The notes: generated by a model not told the origin, from the sequence alone. A stretch of DNA of 7,115 bases from Candidatus Parcubacteria bacterium (GCA_023142625.1 JAGLJD010000099.1:1-7115); one strand, 5' to 3'; positions 1 to 6,291 are shown, counted from the first letter of the stretch. Program-made: numbers and translations.

Positions 1-13
1 TAATTATAAAATG

Positions 14-47
14 GTTTGTGCGGATAATCAACCGCGCATTTTCAAAC
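14..47. other. Imperfect inverted repeat at the left edge
   Basis: GTTTG (14-18) can pair with CAAAC (43-47), and TGCG (19-22) with CGCA (35-38), leaving a TTTT bulge on the right side and a loop at the top. The right arm shares bases 44-47 with the GC-rich hairpin at 44-69, so the two folds exclude each other. No complete gene is visible in 1-199. Two plus-strand frames are open from the window edge (ending at 88 and 110), but neither has a recognisable product, so the end of an upstream gene cannot be ruled in or out. Confidence 0.25.
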
Positions 48-70
48 GGGGTTCGACTAAGCCCCGTTTT
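44..70 (+). terminator. GC-rich hairpin, possible intrinsic terminator
   Basis: AAACGGGG (44-51) is exactly complementary to CCCCGTTT (62-69), with a 10-base loop. The stem is followed by a broken T-rich run (TTTTGATTTTGG...). It is GC-rich in very AT-rich surroundings and lies about 75 bases upstream of the next promoter, so it most likely ends a transcript entering from the left. The T-tract is interrupted, which lowers confidence. It could instead be part of an RNA structure or a dispersed repeat. Confidence 0.4.
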
Positions 71-116
71 GATTTTGGAATTTTATGATTTTATTTTAGC
101 AAAATATTAAATAACT

Positions 117-130
117 GTCAACAATTTGAC
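117..130. promoter_or_regulatory. Candidate operator, GTCAA-N4-TTGAC
   Basis: A perfect 5+5 dyad, GTCAA CAAT TTGAC, sits 15 bases upstream of the -35 box of the repressor promoter. Its right half, within TTTGAC at 125-130, recurs at 145-150, exactly 20 bases (about two helical turns) away and overlapping the -35 box. That layout would suit an autoregulating LexA-like repressor. Known LexA boxes differ widely between phyla and no box for this group is assumed here, so the assignment is inference only. Confidence 0.3.
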
Positions 131-145
131 GCTTTTACGATATAT

Positions 146-174
146 TTGACAAAAGAAATATAAAAAGTTATACT
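146..174 (+). promoter_or_regulatory. Sigma70-type promoter of the LexA-like gene
   Basis: TTGACA (146-151) matches the -35 consensus perfectly. TATACT (169-174) matches five of six bases of the -10 consensus, and the spacer is the optimal 17 bases. Transcription would begin near 181, about 19 bases before the ATG at 200. This short leader has no Shine-Dalgarno sequence. It is the best promoter in the window. Confidence 0.75.
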
Positions 175-199
175 GTGGATATATAAACAACAAAAAAAT

Positions 200-838
200 A
201 TGCATCAAATTCAACAAAAAATATTAAATTTTGCCGATAAACTAAATCTAAAACGAGATGGGCTTAGGCAAATTGGAAGATTAGTTGGAGAACCCCACCC
301 CTTTAAGGTGTCTTATCATCTGAAAAAACTTGAAAAAAATGGGTTTATTAAAATTGATAAAAAAACTGGCAAAATTAAACGCACAAAAAACGAAGAAGCG
401 CAAAAAGGATTGTTTTTGGCAATTCCTGTTTTAGGATCAACAAACTGTGGTGAAGCCAATATTTTTGCAGAAAAAAATTTGGAAGGATATATCAAGGTTT
501 CAAAAAATATAATTAAAGCAGGTAATGGACTTCTTGCTATTAAAGCGTTTGGTAATTCAATGAATAAAGCGAGTATTGGCGGTCGCAATATCGAGAACGG
601 CGACTATGTGATAGTGGACTCAAAAAAACAACCATATTCTAACGATTATGTGCTTGCAATTATTGATAATTGCGCGAATATAAAAAGAATGCTGCTGGAT
701 TCAAAAAATAAAATTATTTCTTTAATTTCTGAATCATCAGAAAATCACCCGACTATTTTTATTCATGAAACAGATAAATTTTTAATAAATGGTGTTGTTA
801 AATATGTTATTAAAAAACCAACAGTGAGTTGGTCATAA
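200..838 (+). CDS. LexA-like self-cleaving transcriptional repressor (peptidase S24)
   Basis: Predicted cytoplasmic DNA-binding repressor that inactivates itself by RecA-stimulated autocleavage. Residues 1-60 form a LexA-type winged helix, with the recognition region near 20-48. Residues 74-205 are the S24 peptidase domain. The catalytic Ser120 lies in GNSMNKA and Lys162 in ANIKRML; E. coli LexA has Ser119 and Lys156. The scissile site aligns at Cys83-Gly84 in STNCGEA. LexA uses Ala-Gly there and UmuD uses Cys-Gly, so cleavage should be possible. The length, 212 residues, is close to LexA (202). The intact winged helix argues against a UmuD-type polymerase subunit. The ATG at 200 lies just after a strong promoter and has no ribosome binding site. 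The next gene is a restriction-modification enzyme, so this could be a general SOS repressor or a dedicated regulator of that module. The family call is firm; the regulon is unknown. Confidence 0.88.
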   Translation: MHQIQQKILNFADKLNLKRDGLRQIGRLVGEPHPFKVSYHLKKLEKNGFIKIDKKTGKIKRTKNEEAQKGLFLAIPVLGSTNCGEANIFAEKNLEGYIKVSKNIIKAGNGLLAIKAFGNSMNKASIGGRNIENGDYVIVDSKKQPYSNDYVLAIIDNCANIKRMLLDSKNKIISLISESSENHPTIFIHETDKFLINGVVKYVIKKPTVSWS

Positions 839-863
839 ACTTCTCTTTTTAGTAATTTTTAGA

Positions 864-869
864 TATAAT
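864..869 (+). promoter_or_regulatory. -10 box (TATAAT) before the restriction-modification gene
   Basis: A perfect TATAAT lies 20 bases before the ATG at 890. The base run at the expected -35 position (TTCTCT, 841-846) matches the consensus poorly. Transcription would start near 876, giving a leader of about 14 bases without a Shine-Dalgarno sequence. With only 51 bases between stop and start, readthrough from the repressor gene is also possible. A weak -35 would suit a promoter that needs an activator or is kept low, as restriction genes often are. Confidence 0.45.
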
Positions 870-889
870 GTAACTATAAATATTATTAT

Positions 890-3205
890 ATGAATGAAAG
901 AAAAACCGAGTCTTTAACTCGTCAACATTTTATAAAATTTTTGGACACTATTGATATTGAGGAACAACGCTCAGATAATCCAAAAATTGATAAATTATTA
1001 AAATCGGCATCAAAAAAAGGAGGTGGCAAAGGCTATCCTGAATTTATCATTAGCTATAAAACAAACCCCGATTTATTGATTGTGATTGAATGTAAAGCAA
1101 GCGTGACAAAACATGAAAGCAAAGATCATGATAAATATGCTGAATTTGCCGTTGACGGGGCTTTGCTGTACGCTTCTTATTTATCAAAAGGTTTTGATGT
1201 TTTGGCAATCGCAGTCAGCGGGGAAACAAAACAATCATTAAAAGTTTCTCACTTTTTACATTTGAAAGATGAAAAAAAAGCAATTCAAATTTTTGGCGAT
1301 AAATTTTTATCAATTGATGATTATTTAAACGGATATTTAAAAAGTCCAGAAAAATTTAGACAAGATTATAATTCACTTTTGGATTTCACAAAACAGCTTA
1401 ACGAAAAGCTGCACGCTTACAAAATTCTTGAGAGCCAAAGAAGTTTATTGATTAGTTCAATTTTAATAGCATTAGAAAATACTGCATTCAAAAGGTCTTA
1501 TGCTTCACATAAAAAAGCCGAAAATATTGCAGTTTCTCTTATTCAAACTGTTTCTGCTGAATTGGAAGGTGCCAACATAACAGGTAAAAAATTAGAAAAT
1601 TTAAATACCCAATTTAGCTTTATTAAAACTGATACTTCTTTATCTAAAAAAGAAAATATTTTAAAAGAAATTATTGATGAAATTGACGAAAATATAAATG
1701 TATTTATCAAAACTCACAGATACTTTGATGTTTTAGGTCAGCTCTATATTGAATTTTTAAGATATGCAAATAGCGACAAAGGGCTTGGAATTGTTTTAAC
1801 ACCACCGCACATAACAGAACTTTTTGCAGATTTGGCACAAGTCAATAAAAATTCAATTGCTTATGATAATTGTACCGGAACGGGCGGTTTTTTGATTAGC
1901 GCGATGAAAAAAATGATTGTGGACGCAAAGGGCGATGAAGCAAAAATCAAAGAAATTAAATCTAAGCAACTTATCGGTACAGAATATCAATCACATATTT
2001 TTGCCTTGGCGATTTCAAATATGTATATTCACCAAGACGGAAAAACAAATATCATAAATGGAAGCTGTTTTGACGAGGAAATTATTGAAGAAGTAAAAGC
2101 AAAAAAACCAACAGTCGGTTTTTTGAATCCGCCTTACAAATCAAACAAAAAGACTGATACAGACGAACTAGAATTTATTCTAAACAATTTAGAATGTTTG
2201 GTTGATGGAGGAACTTGTATTGCGATTGTCCCAATGCAAAGTGCTTTGTCGCAATCTGGAAAAGTTTTAGAATTGAAAAAGAAACTTTTAGAAAAACATA
2301 CTTTACAAGCGGTTTTATCAATGCCTGATGAATTGTTTTTTAATTCAAAGGTTGGTGTTGTTTCTTGTGCTATGATTTTTACAGCTCATAAACCTCACCC
2401 AAACCACAAAGAAACTTATTTTGGATACTATAAAGATGACGGGTTTGTAAAAAGAAAAACCAAAGGAAGAATTGACGCTTACGGAAAATGGTATGGTATT
2501 GAAGAAAAATGGCTATCTAATTTTATCAACAGAAAAAATGAGCCCGGATTTAGCGTTAATCAAATCATTACTGCAGAAATGGAATGGTCAGCAGAAGCCT
2601 ACATGGAAACAAATTATTCTAATTTATCTGACGACGATTTTATTCAAACACAATTAAATTATGTAACATTTTTATTGGGAAATGGTTTGTCGGATCAAAT
2701 TTCTAAATTGCCATTTTCAAAAAATAAAATTAACTTAAATGTTCCCAGTTGGAAGAATTTTGAAATGACTAATTTGTTTAAAATTCATGGCAGTAAAACA
2801 ACACCGCTGTTAGAGTTATTAGAATATGGGAAAGGGAAATACCCTTTTGTAACCACACAAGCAACAAATAATGGAATTGAAGGATTTTATGATTTTTATT
2901 CAGAAGACGGAAATGTTTTAACTGCTGATAGCGCAGTTTTAGGATATTGTTCTTATCAAGTTTTGTCTTTTTCTGCGAGTGATCATGTAGAAAAATTGAT
3001 ACCAAAATTCAAAATGAACAAATATATTGCGATGTTTTTAGTGACAATTTTGAATTTAGAGCAATACAGATATAACTATGGTAGAAAATGTAGTCAAGCA
3101 AGAATGAAAAAAATAAGCATAAAATTACCTGGAAAAAATGGGCATCCTGATTTTAAATATATGGAAGACTATATTAAGTCTTTAGTATATTCTTCGAGTA
3201 TTTAA
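890..3205 (+). CDS. Single-chain restriction-modification enzyme: PD-ExK nuclease, N6-adenine methylase, target recognition domain (type IIG-like)
   Basis: This 771-residue protein probably both methylates adenine in a specific DNA site, using S-adenosylmethionine, and cuts unmethylated DNA. The N-terminal ~150 residues resemble the HsdR-N nuclease, with Asp61, Glu67 and Lys69 forming PD-x5-ExK. A helical linker follows. The methylase domain (about 275-500) has the TPPHI segment at 304-308, the SAM-binding motif DNCTGTGGF (326-334) and catalytic NPPY (413-416). Residues 621-747 resemble one HsdS target recognition domain, with YPFVTTQATNNGIEGF (651-666) and YNYGRKCSQARMKKI (728-742). This combines type I R, M and half an S subunit in one chain, as in type IIG enzymes, though shorter than most of those. 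There is no separate hsdS or hsdR gene in the window, and no helicase motor domain in the protein. All catalytic motifs look intact. The target site cannot be read from the sequence. Confidence 0.85.
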   Translation: MNERKTESLTRQHFIKFLDTIDIEEQRSDNPKIDKLLKSASKKGGGKGYPEFIISYKTNPDLLIVIECKASVTKHESKDHDKYAEFAVDGALLYASYLSKGFDVLAIAVSGETKQSLKVSHFLHLKDEKKAIQIFGDKFLSIDDYLNGYLKSPEKFRQDYNSLLDFTKQLNEKLHAYKILESQRSLLISSILIALENTAFKRSYASHKKAENIAVSLIQTVSAELEGANITGKKLENLNTQFSFIKTDTSLSKKENILKEIIDEIDENINVFIKTHRYFDVLGQLYIEFLRYANSDKGLGIVLTPPHITELFADLAQVNKNSIAYDNCTGTGGFLISAMKKMIVDAKGDEAKIKEIKSKQLIGTEYQSHIFALAISNMYIHQDGKTNIINGSCFDEEIIEEVKAKKPTVGFLNPPYKSNKKTDTDELEFILNNLECLVDGGTCIAIVPMQSALSQSGKVLELKKKLLEKHTLQAVLSMPDELFFNSKVGVVSCAMIFTAHKPHPNHKETYFGYYKDDGFVKRKTKGRIDAYGKWYGIEEKWLSNFINRKNEPGFSVNQIITAEMEWSAEAYMETNYSNLSDDDFIQTQLNYVTFLLGNGLSDQISKLPFSKNKINLNVPSWKNFEMTNLFKIHGSKTTPLLELLEYGKGKYPFVTTQATNNGIEGFYDFYSEDGNVLTADSAVLGYCSYQVLSFSASDHVEKLIPKFKMNKYIAMFLVTILNLEQYRYNYGRKCSQARMKKISIKLPGKNGHPDFKYMEDYIKSLVYSSSI

Positions 3206-3232
3206 TAAGACTAAAGATTTTATTTTTATTTT
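3176..3232 (+). terminator. Possible intrinsic terminator overlapping the end of the restriction-modification gene
   Basis: AAGTCTTTAGT (3176-3186) pairs with ACTAAAGATTT (3210-3220) over 11 positions, one of them G-U. Within the loop, ATATT (3187-3191) can stack and pair with AGTAT (3197-3201) across CTTCG. The stem is followed by a long T-rich run to about 3232. The left arm is coding, so the hairpin includes the last codons and the TAA at 3203-3205. The stem is AT-rich, so efficiency is uncertain. Confidence 0.4.
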
Positions 3233-3267
3233 GTTTAAGAAAAAGACAGAATAATAAATAGTTATTT

Positions 3268-4479
3268 ATGGACGGCGTAAAGCAAATAATTAATTATTAT
3301 AATAAGAAAGAAACAGAGCGGCGTCCGCATCCGACAGGCATTCTTAAAGTTAATTTGCGCGCGCTTGAATCAAATATTAAAAAAATTCACGCTTTTGCCA
3401 GCGTGAGCGTTGGGAAAAAGTTAAAATTTCTTTTGCCGATTAAAGGCAACGGGTACGGAAGCGGCTTAATTCCGATTGCAAAATTTGTGGAGAAAAAACA
3501 GCTTTGCGATTATTTGGGAGTCGCGCATTTTAAGGAGGCATATGAATTAAAAAGAGCTGGCATTCAGATGCCGATTCTTGTTTTAGCGCAGTCATTCTTA
3601 AAGCCAGACCAGATCGGCTATATTGTAAAATATAACATTGAGCAAGCAATATCCCATAAGAATTTATTGCGCGAATTAAACAGAGAAGCTAAAAAACAGA
3701 ATAGAATAGCCGATATTCATCTTAAGGTTGACACCGGCATGGGGCGGCTTGGCGTATTTGCGAAAGATACGCTTTCTTTTATTAAAGAGATTAATAAATG
3801 CAAGAATATTCGCCTAACAGGGGTTATAACGCATTTTTCAGTCGCGGATATAAACAGTTCAAAACAGTTTGCTTATACAGAACAACAAATAAAAATTTTT
3901 ACAAAACTAAAAGAACAAATAATCGTCAGCGCGCAAAATAATAATATAATTTTCCACGCGGCGAATAGCGCCGGGACGCTTAAACACCCATCAAGCTTGT
4001 TTAATATGATACGCCCGGGAATCGCGTCATACGGATATCCTGAACGGTATGGAAACGGTTTATTCTTGAAATTAAGACCGATTATGCAGGTGATAACGAG
4101 AATCGCCATAATTAAAATATACCCGAAAGGACGCTCTATAGGATATGGCAGAACATATATTTCAAAGCGAGGAGAGCGGATTGCAATCGCGCCAATCGGA
4201 TACGCTGACGGACTGAACAGAGGATTAAGCAACAGATTGACGCCGATTGTAAATAATAAGAGAGCAAGAAGTATAGGCAGAATTAGCATGGATCAGTTTT
4301 GCGTAAAAGTAGGCAAGAGAGCAAAGGCAGGCGACGAAGTTGTCATTATCGGACAGAGCGGCAGGATCTCAAATTCAGCTCACGATATCGCTGATCAGAT
4401 TAACACAATTTCGTACGAAATTCTCTGTAATTTCGGCAGCGCAAAACGCATGAGACACGAATATTGCTATATTAAATAG
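3268..4479 (+). CDS. alr: Alanine racemase (PLP-dependent)
   Basis: Interconverts L- and D-alanine in the cytoplasm, supplying D-alanine for peptidoglycan. The PLP-binding lysine is Lys59 in LPIKGNGYGSG, the counterpart of the usual VKANAYGHG. Other family motifs follow in order: KVDTGMGRLG (153-162, with Arg160), THF (His189), RPGIASYG (249-256, whose Arg contacts the PLP nitrogen), GYGRTY (292-297) carrying the catalytic Tyr293 of the second half-site, IGYADG (310-315), GRISMDQ (337-343), and the C-terminal SYEILC (382-387). At 403 residues it is longer than E. coli Alr (359), partly because of about 20 extra N-terminal residues before the conserved GILKVNLRAL. The ATG lacks a Shine-Dalgarno sequence. 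It stands alone on the plus strand, 62 bases after the restriction-modification gene, and ends at a strong shared terminator. It is visibly richer in G+C than the two genes to its left. Function is firm. Confidence 0.95.
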   Translation: MDGVKQIINYYNKKETERRPHPTGILKVNLRALESNIKKIHAFASVSVGKKLKFLLPIKGNGYGSGLIPIAKFVEKKQLCDYLGVAHFKEAYELKRAGIQMPILVLAQSFLKPDQIGYIVKYNIEQAISHKNLLRELNREAKKQNRIADIHLKVDTGMGRLGVFAKDTLSFIKEINKCKNIRLTGVITHFSVADINSSKQFAYTEQQIKIFTKLKEQIIVSAQNNNIIFHAANSAGTLKHPSSLFNMIRPGIASYGYPERYGNGLFLKLRPIMQVITRIAIIKIYPKGRSIGYGRTYISKRGERIAIAPIGYADGLNRGLSNRLTPIVNNKRARSIGRISMDQFCVKVGKRAKAGDEVVIIGQSGRISNSAHDIADQINTISYEILCNFGSAKRMRHEYCYIK

Positions 4480-4523
4480 GTGTAGCGCAATTTGTTAATT
4501 TTACAACCAACTATTTTTAATAA

Positions 4524-4552
4524 AAAAACTTCAAATTATTTTTGAAGTTTTT
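4524..4552. terminator. Bidirectional intrinsic terminator between convergent genes
   Basis: AAAAACTTCAAA (4524-4535) and TTTGAAGTTTTT (4541-4552) form a perfect 12-bp stem with the 5-base loop TTATT. A T-rich run follows on the plus strand, and a run of seven T follows on the minus strand (A at 4522-4528). It can therefore end both alr and the minus-strand operon. The TAA of the glycosyltransferase gene (4551-4553) overlaps the outer end of the stem. Confidence 0.87.
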
Positions 4553-5426
4553 ATGTTTTTATTTTGCTTTTAAAATTTGCTTTTTCCGCAACAAACGCGC
4601 CGATCGGCCATGCAATTTTTAAAATCCAGTATTGCCATAGCGGATGCCATTTTTTAAAATACTTCAGCATAGAATCGCGGAAATATTTTTGCGTCGTTCC
4701 TGTTTTAATTTGCGAAAAACTTTTGCCGACATAATCAACGCATTTAGCCGCTGGCGTATACCAGATCTCGCCACAATTAGACGCAAAATTTTGCGTCTCT
4801 ACGATTTGTTTGCAAAAATCAACCTCTTCAAACCAGATAAAATATCGTTCGTCTAAACCGCCTAATTTTTCAATCGCTTCGCGCCTAATCATAAAAAACG
4901 ATCCTCGGACAGAATCAACACTCGCCGCCTGAGAATAATCAAAATTTCTCATTAAATATTTATCAAGGATTTTCGGAAAAATATGAGGCAGTTTTAACAC
5001 AATCGCTAATTGGTCCCAGACTGTTGGAAATCTGCGGACATGGTTTATCGTATTGCCATTTTTATCAATCAGATGGCATCCGGCAATAGCCGCTTGCCTG
5101 TTTTCGCGCATCCATTTTATCATATCCGCAAGCGTGCCGCGCAAAACGCACATATCAGGGTTAAGGAGCAGGATAAATTCGCCGCAGGCTTTTTTTATCG
5201 CTTGATTATTGGCTTTCGCAAAGCCGGCATTATGATTATTAGCGATTAGATTAACAGTTGGAAATTCCCGTTTTATCATTTCAACCGTTCCGTCCTTAGA
5301 ACTGTTATCAACAACAAAAATTTCAAACGCAAAATTTTGCGTCTCTGCGGAGCCAAAAATCGCTTTTAAATTTTCTCTCAATAGATTTTTTACATTCCAA
5401 GAGACAATAATAATGCTCAAATCCAT
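4551..5426 (-). CDS. GT2 family glycosyltransferase (WbbL-like, putative rhamnosyltransferase type)
   Basis: Predicted to transfer a sugar from a nucleotide donor onto a surface polysaccharide or glycolipid at the inner face of the membrane. The GT-A fold is clear: MDLSIIIVSWN at the start, the nucleotide-binding DNSS (40-43), NAGFAKANNQAI (66-77), the metal-binding DxD equivalent NPD (89-91), VRGSFFMIRR (173-182) and the acceptor-side acidic motif in FIWFEEVDFC (196-205). A hydrophobic C-terminal stretch (about 264-280) may associate with the membrane. Length 291 is normal. Two exact copies of a palindromic repeat add ETQNFA at residues 28-33 and 210-215. The start lies 4 bases after the stop of galU, so the two are co-transcribed, and a bidirectional terminator ends the operon. 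Family call is firm; donor and acceptor are unknown, and rhamnose is only the usual label for WbbL relatives. Confidence 0.9.
   Translation of the reverse strand: MDLSIIIVSWNVKNLLRENLKAIFGSAETQNFAFEIFVVDNSSKDGTVEMIKREFPTVNLIANNHNAGFAKANNQAIKKACGEFILLLNPDMCVLRGTLADMIKWMRENRQAAIAGCHLIDKNGNTINHVRRFPTVWDQLAIVLKLPHIFPKILDKYLMRNFDYSQAASVDSVRGSFFMIRREAIEKLGGLDERYFIWFEEVDFCKQIVETQNFASNCGEIWYTPAAKCVDYVGKSFSQIKTGTTQKYFRDSMLKYFKKWHPLWQYWILKIAWPIGAFVAEKANFKSKIKT
4779..4802. repeat. In-frame palindromic repeat element, copy A
   Basis: Positions 4779-4798 form a perfect 20-base palindrome centred on AAAATTTT (10-bp arms). The right side continues as CTAC. Bases 4781-4800 are identical to 5327-5346. Read on the minus strand it encodes residues 210-215 (ETQNFA), followed by Ser, between the acidic acceptor motif and the IWYTP strand of the glycosyltransferase. 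At that place relatives usually have only a short turn such as a Gly-containing loop. Confidence 0.8.
5327..5346. repeat. In-frame palindromic repeat element, copy B
   Basis: ACGCAAAATTTTGCGTCTCT is identical to 4781-4800. The palindrome here is 16 bases (5327-5342); the left flank has diverged from copy A. It encodes residues 28-33 of the glycosyltransferase, again ETQNFA in the same frame, in the loop between the first helix and the strand that leads to VVDNSS. Confidence 0.8.
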
Positions 5427-5430
5427 AAAA

Positions 5431-6291
5431 TTATTTTAAACTTTGAAAATATTTTTTTAATTCATCTCCTATTCCTTCTCTCTCAATCGCGTATTCTAAA
5501 GTTGCTTTTAAATAATTCAACGGATCTCCTGTCGTGAGCCATTTCCCGCCTTCAACTTTTTTAGCGTAAAATTCTCCTCCGTTTTTTACATAAGCGCGAA
5601 TAGCGTCAACAATCCACAGTTCATTGCCTTTTCCTAAAGCGGTATTTTTTAAAATATCAATGATTTCCTGATTTAAAATCATTCTTCCAAAGTCCGCAAA
5701 GCAAGATGGGGCCTTGTCAATTGGCGGTTTTTCAATAATACCTTTAAGTTTCATACTTCCCTCTTCCAAATCAACAATTCCGTAGCGGTCAACTTGATTT
5801 TTTGGAACTTCTTGCACCCCAATCATTAGGTGCCCGCTTTTATTATAGTCTTCAATCATCTGTTTAGTGAATGACACTTTTGATTTTACTAAATCGTCAC
5901 CCCAGACATAAACAAATGGTTCGTTTTCAACTATGCTCGCGGCAGACAGCACGGGAACCCCGTTTCCATATTGAGGGCATTGGCGCACATAAATAAAGTT
6001 TGCCATTTCTGACAGTCTGATTATCTTTTTCAGCCGCTTTTTTTTCCCCGCCTCTCTTAGATTGTTTTCAAGTTCTCGATTGCGGTCAAAATGATCCTCT
6101 AGCGGTTTCCCGGTAGATCTTGTGATTAGAATTACATCTTCAATCCCCGCTTCAACCAATTCTTCAACAACAAGCTGGATAATCGGCTTGTCAATAATCG
6201 GAAGCATTTCTTTCGGCATTGATTTTGTCGCCGGCAAAAAGCGGGTTCCAGAACCAGCCACAGCCACAACAGCCTTTTTTATTTTCTGCAT
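5431..6291 (-). CDS. galU: UTP-glucose-1-phosphate uridylyltransferase
   Basis: Makes UDP-glucose from UTP and glucose-1-phosphate, a precursor for envelope polysaccharides and glycolipids. The N-terminal nucleotide-binding signature is complete: AVAGSGTRFLPATKSMPKEM (10-29), with the GxGTR loop and Lys27. Further GalU landmarks are the uridine-pocket segment QYGNGVPVLSA (107-117), the metal-binding GDD (131-133), DRYGIVD (168-174), IIEKP (185-189), FGRMIL (201-206), and GDPLNYLKATLEYAI (255-269) near the C-terminus. Length 286 is typical. The first position of the family's usual PVAG is Ala here (AVAG), a minor difference. It lies 18 bases after the Nudix gene and 4 bases before the glycosyltransferase gene, so it should share their transcript and plausibly feeds the same pathway. 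The ATG has no Shine-Dalgarno sequence. A related specificity (another sugar-1-phosphate) cannot be excluded, but GalU is the best call. Confidence 0.92.
   Translation of the reverse strand: MQKIKKAVVAVAGSGTRFLPATKSMPKEMLPIIDKPIIQLVVEELVEAGIEDVILITRSTGKPLEDHFDRNRELENNLREAGKKKRLKKIIRLSEMANFIYVRQCPQYGNGVPVLSAASIVENEPFVYVWGDDLVKSKVSFTKQMIEDYNKSGHLMIGVQEVPKNQVDRYGIVDLEEGSMKLKGIIEKPPIDKAPSCFADFGRMILNQEIIDILKNTALGKGNELWIVDAIRAYVKNGGEFYAKKVEGGKWLTTGDPLNYLKATLEYAIEREGIGDELKKYFQSLK

Noticed and set aside
48..66. GGTTCGACT at 50-58 resembles a tRNA T-loop
   Set aside because: The flanking bases do not make a 5-bp T-stem around a 7-base loop, and no acceptor, D or anticodon arm fits around it.
168..189. 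Imperfect dyad GTTATA ... TATAAAC over the -10 box as an operator
   Set aside because: The arms need a one-base insertion to pair and are AT-only apart from the ends, so the match is not distinguishable from background.
839..889. Second copy of the TTGAC operator before the restriction-modification gene
   Set aside because: No TTGAC or GTCAA occurs here, so direct control by the upstream repressor is not supported by a shared motif.
3231..3260. A promoter for alr (TTGTTT ... TAATAA or TAAATA)
   Set aside because: Both boxes match the consensus poorly, with spacings of 15 or 18; in such AT-rich sequence this is expected by chance. A promoter probably exists but cannot be placed.
3873..4289. 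Long open frame on the minus strand opposite alr, with hydrophobic content
   Set aside because: It lies wholly within alr, whose motifs are complete, and it has no recognisable family signature.
4685..4700. Possible third copy of the palindromic repeat (TTTTTGCGTCG)
   Set aside because: Only the right half matches, there is no left arm, and the encoded TTQKYFRDS fits normal family sequence rather than an insertion.
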